Positions 24,785 to 33,311 of a stretch of DNA of 64,000 nt are shown piece by piece. Under the pieces are notes generated by a model, which had not been told where the DNA came from, made no database searches, and saw only the letters and a program-made list of their open reading frames with translations. The number at the start of each line of letters is the position of its first letter. Position 1 is the first letter of the stretch. This stretch comes from Halarcobacter sp. (lineage in GTDB: Bacteria; Campylobacterota; Campylobacteria; Campylobacterales; Arcobacteraceae). A program made the translations under genes and the position numbers. The stretch spans positions 2,232,001 through 2,296,000 of the forward strand of contig NZ_OY780939.1 in the NCBI RefSeq assembly GCF_963675975.1, read 5' to 3'.

Positions 24785-25651
24785 ATGAAAATCGTAAAGA
24801 AACTTGCAGTAGGTGCTTTAGCATTAACTTTAGGTGTAACTTCTATGTTAGGACAAGATAAATGGCCAGATAAAATCACTTTTGGTGTAATTCCAGTTGC
24901 TGGTTCAACTTCTATGAAAGAAAACTTTGGACCATTGGCTGATTATTTAGCAAAATCTTTAGGGATTAAAGTTGAACTAAAATTAGCTGGTGATTATACA
25001 GGTATTATCACAGGTATGCAACATAATCATATTGATGTGGCGTATTTTGGACCAAAATCTTATGTGGAAGCAGCAAAAAGAGCAAATGCTGAAGCTTTAG
25101 TTGTGGAAGTTGATGGAGAATCTGGATTACCTGGATATAACGGTATTATCATTACTAAAAAAGGTAGTGGTTTAAAAACTTTAGAAGATATCAAAGGTAA
25201 AACTTGGGCATTTACTTCTTCTCAATCTACTTCTGGTACATTAGTTCCAACTGTAATGTTTTCTAAAAAAGGTATTGTTCCAGCTAAATATTTCTCAAAA
25301 GTACTTTACTCAGGTGGACATGAAGCTTCTATTCTTTCAGTTAAAGCTGGAAAAGTTGATGCTGCTTCTACAAATAACTTAGATTTTAACAGAGGTTTAG
25401 GAAAACATTGGGAAAAAGATGATTTCAATGTTCTTTGGACTTCAGATTTAATTCCAGGTGCTCCGATGGCTGCAAGAAAAGATTTACCAACTTCATTAAA
25501 AATGGCTATTAAAGGTGCATTTATCTCTTACAATGACCCAGAAGGTTTAAAAAGACTTAAAAACAAAGGTTTTATTAAAGGTGATGATTCTGTATATGAC
25601 CCTGTTAGAGAGTTAATTAAATTAAAAAATGAATTAAAGAAAAAACAATAA
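24785..25651 (+). CDS. phnD: Phosphonate-binding periplasmic protein
   Basis: A 288-residue substrate-binding protein. The signal peptide (1-23, KIVKKLAVGALALTLGVTSMLG) has no lipobox. The mature part begins KWPDKITFGVIPVAGSTSM and contains GDYTGIITGMQHNHIDVAYFGPKSYVEA and the TSSQSTSGTLVPT phosphonate-binding loop. Start ATG 24785 has AAAGGAAT upstream; the longer frame from 24734 would overlap phnC and add residues before the signal peptide. A strong hairpin follows the stop. Confidence 0.94.
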   Translation: MKIVKKLAVGALALTLGVTSMLGQDKWPDKITFGVIPVAGSTSMKENFGPLADYLAKSLGIKVELKLAGDYTGIITGMQHNHIDVAYFGPKSYVEAAKRANAEALVVEVDGESGLPGYNGIIITKKGSGLKTLEDIKGKTWAFTSSQSTSGTLVPTVMFSKKGIVPAKYFSKVLYSGGHEASILSVKAGKVDAASTNNLDFNRGLGKHWEKDDFNVLWTSDLIPGAPMAARKDLPTSLKMAIKGAFISYNDPEGLKRLKNKGFIKGDDSVYDPVRELIKLKNELKKKQ

Positions 25652-25653
25652 TC

Positions 25654-25675
25654 AAAGTAGGCTTTTGCCTACTTT
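25654..25675 (+). terminator. Intra-operon hairpin between phnD and phnE
   Basis: A perfect 9-bp stem AAAGTAGGC/GCCTACTTT with a TTTT loop directly after phnD. There is no long T tail (TAATCT follows). Such hairpins after binding-protein genes usually act as partial terminators or protect the upstream mRNA, giving more binding protein than permease. Confidence 0.65.
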
Positions 25676-25692
25676 AATCTAAGGATATATTT

Positions 25693-26550
25693 ATGAATAT
25701 TGAAGAATTAAAGCAAAAAACTAATCCCTTTTCTCTATCAAAATCAATTGTAGTAATTGTTTTTCTAGTGATTTTTTTAAAGAGTTGGCAAGATACGGAA
25801 ATGAGTTTCTCTTCGCTTATTAGTGGATGGGATTATATGGTTGAATATATATCGGGTAATCCAGAGATAAAAAATAGTGGATTTTTCCCACCAAATTTAA
25901 ATAAAGATGATTTAATAACTTATGCCTTATCAATGCTTGAAACTATAGAGATGGCAATAATTGCTTTGGTTTTATCAGTAGTTGTAGCAGTTCCATTATC
26001 ATACTTAAGTTCAAGAAATATTTTAGATATTTTGATCCCCGGAAAAACACCAATTCATAATTTTTTTAAAAGAGTGATATATGGAAGTGCTACATTAGTA
26101 GCAAATATATTTAGGTCAATAAATGAGATTATCTGGGCACTTATTTTTGTAAGTGCCGTTGGTCTTGGACCTATGGCAGGGATTTTAGCACTAGGAGTAC
26201 ATACAGCAGGTGTTTTATCAAAACTTTTAAGTGAAGGAAATGAAGCAATTGATCCAGGACCAGTTGAAGCCCTTACTACAACAGGCGCAGGGTTTATTAA
26301 AGTTTTAATATATGCTGTTATTCCTCAAACAATGCCACATTTTGTATCTATGGCTTTATATAGATTTGAATCAGATGTAAGAAGTGCCTCAATACTTGGT
26401 TTTGTTGGTGCAGGTGGTATTGGTTTTTATCTTTTTGACAAGATGAGAGGGTTTGAAAACGGGGATGTTTGTACAATTATTATAGTTATTATTCTAACAG
26501 TTTGGTCACTTGATAAAATTAGTGCACTTATTAGAAAAAGGTTTATATAA
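25693..26550 (+). CDS. phnE: Phosphonate ABC transporter permease
   Basis: A 285-residue inner-membrane permease with about six membrane spans, the first at residues 17-34. The binding-protein-dependent permease loop is visible around EALTTTGAGFIKVLIYAVIPQTMPHF (about 193-218), which docks on the ATPase PhnC. SILGFVGAGGIGFYLFDKMR is characteristic of PhnE. It starts 41 bp after phnD, with AAGGATAT upstream. The single permease presumably forms a homodimer. Confidence 0.93.
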   Translation: MNIEELKQKTNPFSLSKSIVVIVFLVIFLKSWQDTEMSFSSLISGWDYMVEYISGNPEIKNSGFFPPNLNKDDLITYALSMLETIEMAIIALVLSVVVAVPLSYLSSRNILDILIPGKTPIHNFFKRVIYGSATLVANIFRSINEIIWALIFVSAVGLGPMAGILALGVHTAGVLSKLLSEGNEAIDPGPVEALTTTGAGFIKVLIYAVIPQTMPHFVSMALYRFESDVRSASILGFVGAGGIGFYLFDKMRGFENGDVCTIIIVIILTVWSLDKISALIRKRFI

Positions 26551-26552
26551 AA

Positions 26553-26966
26553 ATGAATAGAGAAGATATTAATTTTTTATCACAATTTATACAAAAAGAT
26601 AAGTTTGAAGAATTATATAAAAAAATAGAAAAGAATTATGAAATAAAAGTTTTAACAAATCCAACAGAACAAACACTTTTGGTTCCTGTAAAAGATCCCA
26701 TATCTGATGGGGAATTTTATGCAGGTGAAGTTTTAGTAACTTCAACAATAGTTGAAATAGACGGAATTAAAGGCTGGTCTATGGTTTTAGATACAAATGA
26801 AGATTTATCTTTAAAAACAGCCGTTTTAGATGCTTCTTTTGAAGCAAATATATTTAAAGAAGAGATTTTAAATTTACTTAAAAAAACAAAAAATGAGATT
26901 AATAATAAAAATGCAATTAACAATCAAAAAATCAACTCAACAAGAGTTTCATTTGATTTAATGTAA
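26553..26966 (+). CDS. phnG: C-P lyase complex subunit PhnG
   Basis: A 137-residue homologue of PhnG, part of the PhnGHIJ core that couples phosphonates to ribose of ATP and then cleaves the C-P bond. Recognisable features are the N-terminal helical part, VLTNPTEQTLLVPVKDPISDGEFYAGEVLVT and the DGIKGWSMVLDTNEDLSLKTAVLDA segment with the conserved W-M and A-x-x-D-A. Only 2 bp separate it from phnE, with AAAAAGG upstream. The C-terminal 30 residues are Asn/Lys-rich. Confidence 0.88.
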   Translation: MNREDINFLSQFIQKDKFEELYKKIEKNYEIKVLTNPTEQTLLVPVKDPISDGEFYAGEVLVTSTIVEIDGIKGWSMVLDTNEDLSLKTAVLDASFEANIFKEEILNLLKKTKNEINNKNAINNQKINSTRVSFDLM

Positions 26967-26976
26967 GGATTAGTTT

Positions 26977-27513
26977 ATGGATAAAATTGATATTGAAAAA
27001 TTAAATAGAGAAAATTTTAGATCAATGATGAATGCTTTATCAAGACCGGGAAATGTTGAAGAGATTAAACCACTTTTTAAATCAAACTTATTGGCTGTGG
27101 CAAATACTCTTTTATATGCAGAGGTTTCATACTTTTATAAGGGAAATGAAGATTTTGAACTAATAAATGCAATAACTAATTCAAAAGAATTAAAAGAGGA
27201 TGAAGCTGATTATGTATTTTGTGACACTTTAGATGAAAAATTGTTTGAAGTAGGCAAAGTAGGAACTATGAAAGACCCAGAGTTTTCATCAACATATATA
27301 TTCAAATGTAAAGATTTTGATGGAATAGAAGTAAAGTTAAGTGGTCCAGGTATAAATGGAAGCAGTAATCATACTCTTCCCATTTCAAAAGATTTTATAG
27401 AAAAATTTAATAATAAGAATTCTACTTTTCCTATGGGAAATGAAGTGTTTTTTATAAATGAAAAAGCACAGGTTTTAGCCCTTTCTAGAACTACTAAAGT
27501 GGAGGTTTTATAA
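26977..27513 (+). CDS. phnH: C-P lyase complex subunit PhnH
   Basis: A 178-residue PhnH homologue. Conserved features include LNRENFRSMMNALSRPGNVEEI (about 6-27), a Rossmann-like middle, KLSGPGINGSS (about 111-121) and SRTTKVEV near the end. It joins PhnG, PhnI and PhnJ in the core complex as a structural partner. It starts 10 bp after phnG with AAGGAT upstream, and its TAA overlaps the phnI ATG by one base. Confidence 0.9.
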   Translation: MDKIDIEKLNRENFRSMMNALSRPGNVEEIKPLFKSNLLAVANTLLYAEVSYFYKGNEDFELINAITNSKELKEDEADYVFCDTLDEKLFEVGKVGTMKDPEFSSTYIFKCKDFDGIEVKLSGPGINGSSNHTLPISKDFIEKFNNKNSTFPMGNEVFFINEKAQVLALSRTTKVEVL

Positions 27514-28574
27514 TGGCTTATTATGCAGTAAAAGGTGGAGAAAAAGCTATTGAAAACTCTTTGGATTTTTATGCACAAATTACACAAAAAGCAAAACAAT
27601 TAGATGACGAACAATTAATAGAAGGTTTAACTTTTTCAATAGATAAGGTTATTAGTGAAGGTTCTTTGTATTCTAAAAAATTAGCTAGTAAAGCCATAAA
27701 AAGAAGTGCAGGGGATTTGTTAAATGCCTCATTTTTCATAAGAGCTCATAGAAGTTCTTGTCAAAGAGTTGGGGAGAGTAAAACTTTGGATACCAATGAG
27801 ATGAAACTTACTAGAAGAGTTTCTTCAGCTTTTAAAGATATTGAAGGTGGTCAATTACTTGGAGCATCAAATGATTATGAGATTAAACTATTAATTGAAA
27901 CAAAAGAGAAAGAGTTAGACTTTGAAGAGTTTTCAAAAAAAGAAAATATCATAAAATCAGCATTAACACCACTTCGAAATGACAATTTAATAAAAAAACT
28001 TCCTAAAGAGGAAAAACCTTGGGATATTACAAGAACCTTTCCAACTTCACCATATCCTAGAAGTTCAATACTTCAAGTAATGAGTAGGGGTGAAAGTGGG
28101 AGTTTGTTAGGTTTTTCATACACTTCAATGAGAGGTTATGGGGATGTTCATCCTACAATTGGAGACTTAAGAGTTGGAACTTTAGATATAAAATTTACCC
28201 ATCCTTTTTCAAAAAAAGAGGTAAAAATAGGTTCTATTGAAGCAACAGCTGTTGAGTGTGTGGGAACTTTTAATAAAGATGAAAACGGGGACACAAAACT
28301 TACAACTGGATTTGGTTTTTGTTTTGGAAAAAATGAGACAAAAGCAATCTCTATGTCTATTATAGATTTAACTTTATATAACAGCTCATATAGCGTTGGA
28401 ACTGAACAAATAGTTGCTGCAGATTTTGAAATGATGATGCATCATGTGGATGGTATAGAGTCATTTGGATTTTGTAATCATTATAAACTACCACATTATG
28501 TTACTTTCCAAACAGATTATCAAATATTTAAATCTGCACAAAAGTATGTGGAAGAAAAAGAGGGTAAAAAATAG
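27513..28574 (+). CDS. phnI: C-P lyase complex subunit PhnI
   Basis: A 353-residue PhnI. In E. coli this subunit, with PhnG/H/L, replaces adenine of ATP by the phosphonate to give ribose-5-triphosphate phosphonate. Characteristic segments are MAYYAVKGGEKAIENS at the N-terminus, FIRAHRSSCQRVG, DITRTFPTSPYPRSSILQVMSRGESGSL, MRGYGDVHPTIGDLR and EMMMHHVDGIESFGFCNHYKLPHYVTFQTD. Length matches the family. It overlaps phnH by 1 bp and is 1 bp from phnJ. Confidence 0.94.
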   Translation: MAYYAVKGGEKAIENSLDFYAQITQKAKQLDDEQLIEGLTFSIDKVISEGSLYSKKLASKAIKRSAGDLLNASFFIRAHRSSCQRVGESKTLDTNEMKLTRRVSSAFKDIEGGQLLGASNDYEIKLLIETKEKELDFEEFSKKENIIKSALTPLRNDNLIKKLPKEEKPWDITRTFPTSPYPRSSILQVMSRGESGSLLGFSYTSMRGYGDVHPTIGDLRVGTLDIKFTHPFSKKEVKIGSIEATAVECVGTFNKDENGDTKLTTGFGFCFGKNETKAISMSIIDLTLYNSSYSVGTEQIVAADFEMMMHHVDGIESFGFCNHYKLPHYVTFQTDYQIFKSAQKYVEEKEGKK

Positions 28575-28575
28575 T

Positions 28576-29403
28576 ATGAGATATGCATTTTTAGATGAAG
28601 AAGCAAAAAAAGAGATAAGAAGAGCAACTTTAAAAGCTATAGCAATACCTGGATATATTGTTTCTTTTGCAAGTAGAGAGATGCCAGTTGCTAGAGGATG
28701 GGGTACAGGTGGTCTTCAAGTAACTTTATCAATCATAAATGAAGAAGATACTCTAAAAGTTATTGACCAAGGTTGTGATGGAAGTGTAAATGCAGTAAAT
28801 ATTAGAAATTTTATAAAATCTGTTACAAATGTAGAAACAACAACAAGTACAAAAGAAGCAACTATTATTCAAACAAGACATAGAATACCTGAAATAGAAT
28901 TAGATGAAAAACAAACTTTAGTGTTTCAAGTTCCTATGCCAGATATTTTAGAAACAGTAGAACCAAATACTGCAAAAGCAAAAATCATGCATGCAAATGC
29001 TGATTATTCGAAGTTATGGGTTTTATTATATGAAGATACTTCACAATTTGGAGATTCAAGAATCTCAAATAGATACCCAGTGATGGTTCATGATAGGTTT
29101 GCAATGGATCCAAGTCCAATACCCAAATATGATACTCCTAGATTGAACAATTCAAAAGCTTTACAGCTTTTTGGTGCAGGTAGAGAAAAAAAGATTTATG
29201 CAATACCACCTTATACAAAGGTTGTACCACTTAAATTTGAAGATAAAGAGTTTAAAGTGGAAAACTTTGAGAGTAAAGTATGTGAGAGATGTGGAAGTAA
29301 TAACAGCTTTTTAGATGAAGTTTATGATGACAAGGGAAGTGTTCATTATTATTGTAATGATACAGACTTTTGTGATAGCAATCTTGATAAGAAGGAGATA
29401 TAG
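28576..29403 (+). CDS. phnJ: C-P lyase catalytic subunit PhnJ (radical SAM)
   Basis: Cleaves the carbon-phosphorus bond by radical chemistry to give an alkane, such as methane from methylphosphonate, and phosphoribosyl 1,2-cyclic phosphate. The 275-residue product begins MRYAFLDEEAKKEIRRATLKAIAIPGYIVSFASREMP. Near the C-terminus it has a Cys set C-x2-C-x20-C-x5-C (CERC ... YYCNDTDFC) for the iron-sulfur cluster and thiyl radical. ATG 28576 is the start; the longer frame from 28465 overlaps phnI and lacks family sequence. Confidence 0.94.
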   Translation: MRYAFLDEEAKKEIRRATLKAIAIPGYIVSFASREMPVARGWGTGGLQVTLSIINEEDTLKVIDQGCDGSVNAVNIRNFIKSVTNVETTTSTKEATIIQTRHRIPEIELDEKQTLVFQVPMPDILETVEPNTAKAKIMHANADYSKLWVLLYEDTSQFGDSRISNRYPVMVHDRFAMDPSPIPKYDTPRLNNSKALQLFGAGREKKIYAIPPYTKVVPLKFEDKEFKVENFESKVCERCGSNNSFLDEVYDDKGSVHYYCNDTDFCDSNLDKKEI

Positions 29404-30240
29404 ATGATATTAGATATACAAAATGTCTCAAAAGTATTTGGAAGTTTTTGTGAAGATTGTTTAGATAAAACAGGCTCGAAATATAATAGTTCTATTTGTC
29501 CAACTTGTAATAGTGTAGTTGGTGTAAATAGTGTCAACCTTAGTTTAAAAAAAGGTGAAGTTCTTGGAATTGTAGGAGAGAGTGGTTCTGGTAAATCTAC
29601 TTTATTACAATTAATATATCAAGACCAGAAAGCATCAAAGGGTGAGATTTTTATTAAAGATTTTATTGATAAAAATGGAAATAAAAAGAATATTTTAGAT
29701 GCAAATTTAAATGAGCTGTCATATTTAAGAAACTCTTTAATGTCAATGATTTATCAAAACCCTAGATTGGGATTAAATTATAACTTTAGTGCAGGGGGAA
29801 ATATTGCACAAAAGGTGATAATGAGTGGAAATAAAAACTATAAAGAGATAAGAGAAAAAGCTTTATATTTTCTAGATAAAACAGAGATTCCAACAAGTAG
29901 AATAGATGATTATCCAGAATATTTCTCAGGTGGACAACAACAAAGAGTGCAAATCTCAAAAGCTTTGTCTTCTAATCCTAAGATTTTATTACTTGATGAA
30001 CCAACAACAGGGCTTGATTTATCGGTTCAGGCAAAAATTTTAGATTTGATAAAAGAGTTACAACATGAAATTGGTTTTGCAATGGTGGTTGTTTCTCATG
30101 ATTTAGGTGTAATAAAACACTTAACTGATATTACAGTTGTTATGAAAAATGGACAAATAGTTGAAAGGGGACTTACTGATCAGATACTAGAAGACCCACA
30201 ACATCCCTATACACAACTTTTAGTATCTTCAGTTTTATAG
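29404..30240 (+). CDS. phnK: C-P lyase ATPase PhnK with CxxC insert
   Basis: A 278-residue ABC-type ATPase that docks on the C-P lyase core. Walker A GESGSGKST (about 59), SGGQQQRVQISKAL, Walker B ILLLDEPTTGLDLS and VSHDLGVIKHL are all present. An insertion at about 14-40 (FCEDCLDKTGSKYNSSICPTC) forms a CxxC-x(11)-CxxC pair that looks like a zinc ribbon. As I recall, E. coli PhnK lacks it. It starts immediately after the phnJ stop, with AAGGAG upstream. Confidence 0.92.
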   Translation: MILDIQNVSKVFGSFCEDCLDKTGSKYNSSICPTCNSVVGVNSVNLSLKKGEVLGIVGESGSGKSTLLQLIYQDQKASKGEIFIKDFIDKNGNKKNILDANLNELSYLRNSLMSMIYQNPRLGLNYNFSAGGNIAQKVIMSGNKNYKEIREKALYFLDKTEIPTSRIDDYPEYFSGGQQQRVQISKALSSNPKILLLDEPTTGLDLSVQAKILDLIKELQHEIGFAMVVVSHDLGVIKHLTDITVVMKNGQIVERGLTDQILEDPQHPYTQLLVSSVL

Positions 30241-30248
30241 GAAAAAAA

Positions 30249-30938
30249 ATGGTTAGATTAAAAGTTAATAATTTGAATAAGAGTTTTAAACTATATACAC
30301 AAGGTGGAATAGAAGTAAAAGGTTTTGAAAATATAGGTTTTAATGTAAAGAATGGGGAGTTTATTTCCCTTTTTGGACCAAGTGGTGCAGGGAAATCATC
30401 TATTTTAAAAACTTTATTTAGAACTTATACCACAACAAGTGGTGAGATTTTATTTTATAGAGATAGTGGAGAAGTAATTGATATAGCAAAAGCAAGTGAG
30501 AGCCAGATTTTAGAGCTTAGACACTCTGAAATTGGTTATGTGTCACAGTTTTTACAAGTATTACCAAGAGTTAGTGCAGTCGACGTAGTTGCCCAACAAC
30601 TAATTTTTAAAGGTGAAGAGGAAAAAGTCTCTAGACAGAAAGCTAGAGAGATGTTGGATTATTTATCTATTAGAGAAGAGTTGTTTGATTTATCTCCTTT
30701 AACCTTTAGTGGAGGGGAGCAACAAAGAGTAAATATAGCAAAAGGGATTATTGCACCCAAATCTTTGTTATTACTTGATGAGCCAACAGCATCTTTAGAT
30801 AAAACAAATACTATGAAAGTTGTAGAAAAACTAAAAGAACTTAAACAACAAGGTGTAGCTATGGTAGGTATTTTTCATGATTTGGAAGCTATGGATATGA
30901 TTAGTGATGAAATATATAAGTTAAAGAGAGTTAATTAA
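30249..30938 (+). CDS. phnL: C-P lyase ATPase PhnL
   Basis: A 229-residue ABC-type ATPase. Walker A GPSGAGKSS (about 43), the signature FSGGEQQRVNIAKG, Walker B LLLLDEPTASLDK and the H-loop IFHDLEAMD are intact. The HSEIGYVSQFLQVLPRVSAVDVV stretch is typical of PhnL. It works with PhnK on the C-P lyase complex. It starts 8 bp after phnK, and its TAA overlaps the phnM ATG by one base. Confidence 0.92.
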   Translation: MVRLKVNNLNKSFKLYTQGGIEVKGFENIGFNVKNGEFISLFGPSGAGKSSILKTLFRTYTTTSGEILFYRDSGEVIDIAKASESQILELRHSEIGYVSQFLQVLPRVSAVDVVAQQLIFKGEEEKVSRQKAREMLDYLSIREELFDLSPLTFSGGEQQRVNIAKGIIAPKSLLLLDEPTASLDKTNTMKVVEKLKELKQQGVAMVGIFHDLEAMDMISDEIYKLKRVN

Positions 30939-32077
30939 TGGAAACTATATTAAGAAGTAAAAATGTATTAATAAATGAAGAGTTTATTCCTGCTGATTTA
31001 GTTATCTTTGAAGATAAAATCAAAAGAGTAGATGAATATGGAAAAAATGAAATTGCAATTGATTTAGGAGATAAAAAAATTGCTCCAGGAATAGTTGATT
31101 TACACTCTGATGCTATAGAAAAAGAGATTGAACCAAGACCCCATGCAACTTTTCCTGTAGAGTTAGCAATAACAGAATTAGATAAAAAACTTTCAATGGC
31201 AGGGGTTACTACTATGTTTCATGCTATTGGTTTTGAAGAAAATCCTAAAAAAAGAAGGTCTGTTGATTTAGCAATTGAACAAATAGAAGAGATTTACCAT
31301 GCAAATGAAAAACACTTAGGTGTAGATAATTTTGTGCATGCAAGATTTGAGCTTAGTTCTAGTGAAGCAGTTGAGCCTATAAAAGAGGTGATAAACAAAG
31401 GGATGGTTAAGTTAGTATCTTTAATGGACCATTCACCAGGGCAAGGGCAATTTAAAACTTTAGAGACTTTTAAAACCTATTATGGAAAACATTATGGCTT
31501 AGATGATGAAGATATAAAAGCTGTAATTGATAAGAAAATGAATAAAAATGAAGAGAAAATAAATGAATTAATCTCTTTTGTAAGGGAAAAAAATATCACA
31601 CTTCTAAGTCATGATGATGATTGTGTTGAAAAACTTGATAGTCTTTTAAAGTTAGGGGTAAAAATATCAGAATTTCCACTTAGTTTAGAGGTTGCGAAAT
31701 ATGCAGTTGATAAAGGTATAGCTACAGGAATGGGGGCTCCAAATATAGTAAGAGGTGGAAGTCAAAGTGGAAATATAGCTGCAATTGATTTGGTAAAAGA
31801 GGGCGTTTGTAAATACTTATGCTCTGATTACCATCCAACTTCTATGTTACAAGCAATTTATAGAATGGAAAAAGATGCAAACTTAGATTTGGCAAAAGGT
31901 TTTTCTATGATAACTTCTACACCTGCAAAGTATGCAAACTTAGAAGATAGAGGAGAAATAAAAGAGGGTAAAAAAGCTGATATTATAGTAATTGATGATT
32001 CAAATATTCCAAAAGTTATTTTAACTATAAAAGATGGAGAATCAATCTACAATGGTATTAGAGGATTTAGACTTTAA
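30938..32077 (+). CDS. phnM: Alpha-D-ribose 1-methylphosphonate 5-triphosphate diphosphatase PhnM
   Basis: A 379-residue amidohydrolase-fold enzyme that removes pyrophosphate from the ribosyl triphosphate phosphonate. Metal and substrate motifs are PGIVDLHSDAIEKEIEPRPHATFP (about 50-73), MDHSPGQGQF, SHDDDC (about 226-231) and the SDYHPTSML near 300. The C-terminal LEDRGEIKEGKKADIIVID is shared with amidohydrolases. Length and motif order match PhnM fully. It overlaps phnL by 1 bp. Confidence 0.94.
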   Translation: METILRSKNVLINEEFIPADLVIFEDKIKRVDEYGKNEIAIDLGDKKIAPGIVDLHSDAIEKEIEPRPHATFPVELAITELDKKLSMAGVTTMFHAIGFEENPKKRRSVDLAIEQIEEIYHANEKHLGVDNFVHARFELSSSEAVEPIKEVINKGMVKLVSLMDHSPGQGQFKTLETFKTYYGKHYGLDDEDIKAVIDKKMNKNEEKINELISFVREKNITLLSHDDDCVEKLDSLLKLGVKISEFPLSLEVAKYAVDKGIATGMGAPNIVRGGSQSGNIAAIDLVKEGVCKYLCSDYHPTSMLQAIYRMEKDANLDLAKGFSMITSTPAKYANLEDRGEIKEGKKADIIVIDDSNIPKVILTIKDGESIYNGIRGFRL

Positions 32078-32086
32078 GGAGTAGTT

Positions 32087-32158
32087 ATGGTTACAATATA
32101 TAGAAGTATTTTAGACTTGAAAGTTAAATATAATGACAAAAATAGAGTCTATAAATAA
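32087..32158 (+). CDS. Possible 23-codon ORF overlapping the transferase start
   Basis: ATG 32087 has a strong AAGGAG site 5 bp upstream and opens a 23-codon frame (MVTIYRSILDLK...) that stops 26 bp inside the next gene, in another frame. The transferase ATG at 32133 has only a weak ribosome site. It could be a coupling leader peptide, or the remains of a deleted gene. No similarity recognised. Confidence 0.4.
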   Translation: MVTIYRSILDLKVKYNDKNRVYK

Positions 32159-32771
32159 AAAACAAAAAGTAAAATTAGGAATAAAACCATATATTCCTAA
32201 TAATGCCATAATAGAAAACTCTTATTTTGGTAAATACACTGAAGTTGGAGAGTTTTCAAATATTTTGGATTCTACTTTGGATGATTATTCATATATTAGT
32301 GAGTATACACAAATATATAATACTATTATTGGAAAATTTTCAAATATAGCAGCACAAGTTAGGATAAATCCTGGTTTTCATCCCTATGAGATGCCTTGTC
32401 AGCACCATTTTTTATATAGAAAAGAGATGTATAGTTTTGGTGAAGATGATAAAGCATTTTTTAACTATAGAAAAGTACAAAAGGTTGAGATAGGACATGA
32501 TACTTGGATAGGTCATGGAGCAGTTATTATGCCAGGTGTTAAAGTAGGAAATGGTGCAATTATTGGTTCAAATGCTGTTGTAACTAAAGATGTACCATCT
32601 TATGCTATAGTTGCAGGAGTGAGTGCTAAAGTATTGAAATATAGGTTTTCAAAAGATATAATAAAAAAACTTGAAGAGATTTCTTGGTGGAATTGGAGCC
32701 ATGAAGAGATAAGAGATAGAATCGATGATTTAAAAGATATTAGGGCATTTATCTATAAATATTCAAAGTAG
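32133..32771 (+). CDS. Phosphonate-associated hexapeptide-repeat transferase
   Basis: A 212-residue left-handed beta-helix protein. Hexapeptide repeats run through about 20-75 and 125-170 (IGHDTWIGHGAVIMPGVKVG, NGAIIGSNAVVTKDV), ending with the AIVAGVSAKVLKYRF loop common to CoA- or acyl-dependent acetyltransferases. NPGFHPYEMPCQHHF is characteristic of the hexapeptide family found in phn operons. It possibly acetylates aminoalkyl phosphonates, as the unrelated PhnO does in E. coli; that is inference. Start ATG 32133 lies inside a small ORF with the better ribosome site. Confidence 0.82.
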   Translation: MTKIESINKKQKVKLGIKPYIPNNAIIENSYFGKYTEVGEFSNILDSTLDDYSYISEYTQIYNTIIGKFSNIAAQVRINPGFHPYEMPCQHHFLYRKEMYSFGEDDKAFFNYRKVQKVEIGHDTWIGHGAVIMPGVKVGNGAIIGSNAVVTKDVPSYAIVAGVSAKVLKYRFSKDIIKKLEEISWWNWSHEEIRDRIDDLKDIRAFIYKYSK

Positions 32772-32780
32772 GAGTATATA

Positions 32781-33311
32781 ATGAACAGTAAAATAATACT
32801 TGTTGTGGGACCAAGTGGTGCGGGGAAAGATACTCTTCTTAGATATGCAAAAGAGAAACTAAATGATAGGTTTAATTTTGTAAAAAGATATATCACTAGA
32901 GAAGCTGATGTTAATGAAAGTAATTATTTTATTGATGAGTATGCTTTTGAGATATTAAGACATAATGGATATTTCGCATCAAATTGGAATGCCCATGGGA
33001 ATTTTTACGGAATACCCAAAAGATTTATAAAAAATGGTGTTAATATCATCTCTATTTCAAGGTCTAGAATAAAAGATTTTGAAAATCTTTATGAAGATGT
33101 TTATACCTTAAATATAACATTACCTAAAGATAAACTAAGGCAAAGGCTTCTAGCTAGAGGTAGAGAATCTAGTGAAGAGATTGAACAAAGACTAAATAGA
33201 AGTTATGAAAAGATTGAATGCAATAAATTGATTGAATTTGATAATTCAAGCTCTCTTGAAGAATCAAAGGAAAAATTTTTAGAACTTTTAAAAAGTATAG
33301 AAAATGAGTAA
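32781..33311 (+). CDS. phnN: Ribose 1,5-bisphosphate phosphokinase PhnN
   Basis: A 176-residue kinase resembling guanylate kinases. P-loop GPSGAGKDTLL (about 9-19), RYITREADVNESNYFIDEYAF, the WNAHGNFYGIP substrate loop and RLLARGRESSEEIEQRLNRS are all present. It phosphorylates ribose 1,5-bisphosphate to PRPP, returning the ribose unit to nucleotide metabolism. It starts 9 bp after the transferase with AGGAG upstream and overlaps the next gene by 8 bp. Confidence 0.92.
   Translation: MNSKIILVVGPSGAGKDTLLRYAKEKLNDRFNFVKRYITREADVNESNYFIDEYAFEILRHNGYFASNWNAHGNFYGIPKRFIKNGVNIISISRSRIKDFENLYEDVYTLNITLPKDKLRQRLLARGRESSEEIEQRLNRSYEKIECNKLIEFDNSSSLEESKEKFLELLKSIENE

Noticed and set aside
28465-28575. 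Earlier start for phnJ
   Set aside because: The extension overlaps phnI in another frame and lacks PhnJ sequence; ATG 28576 begins the conserved MRYAFLDEE.
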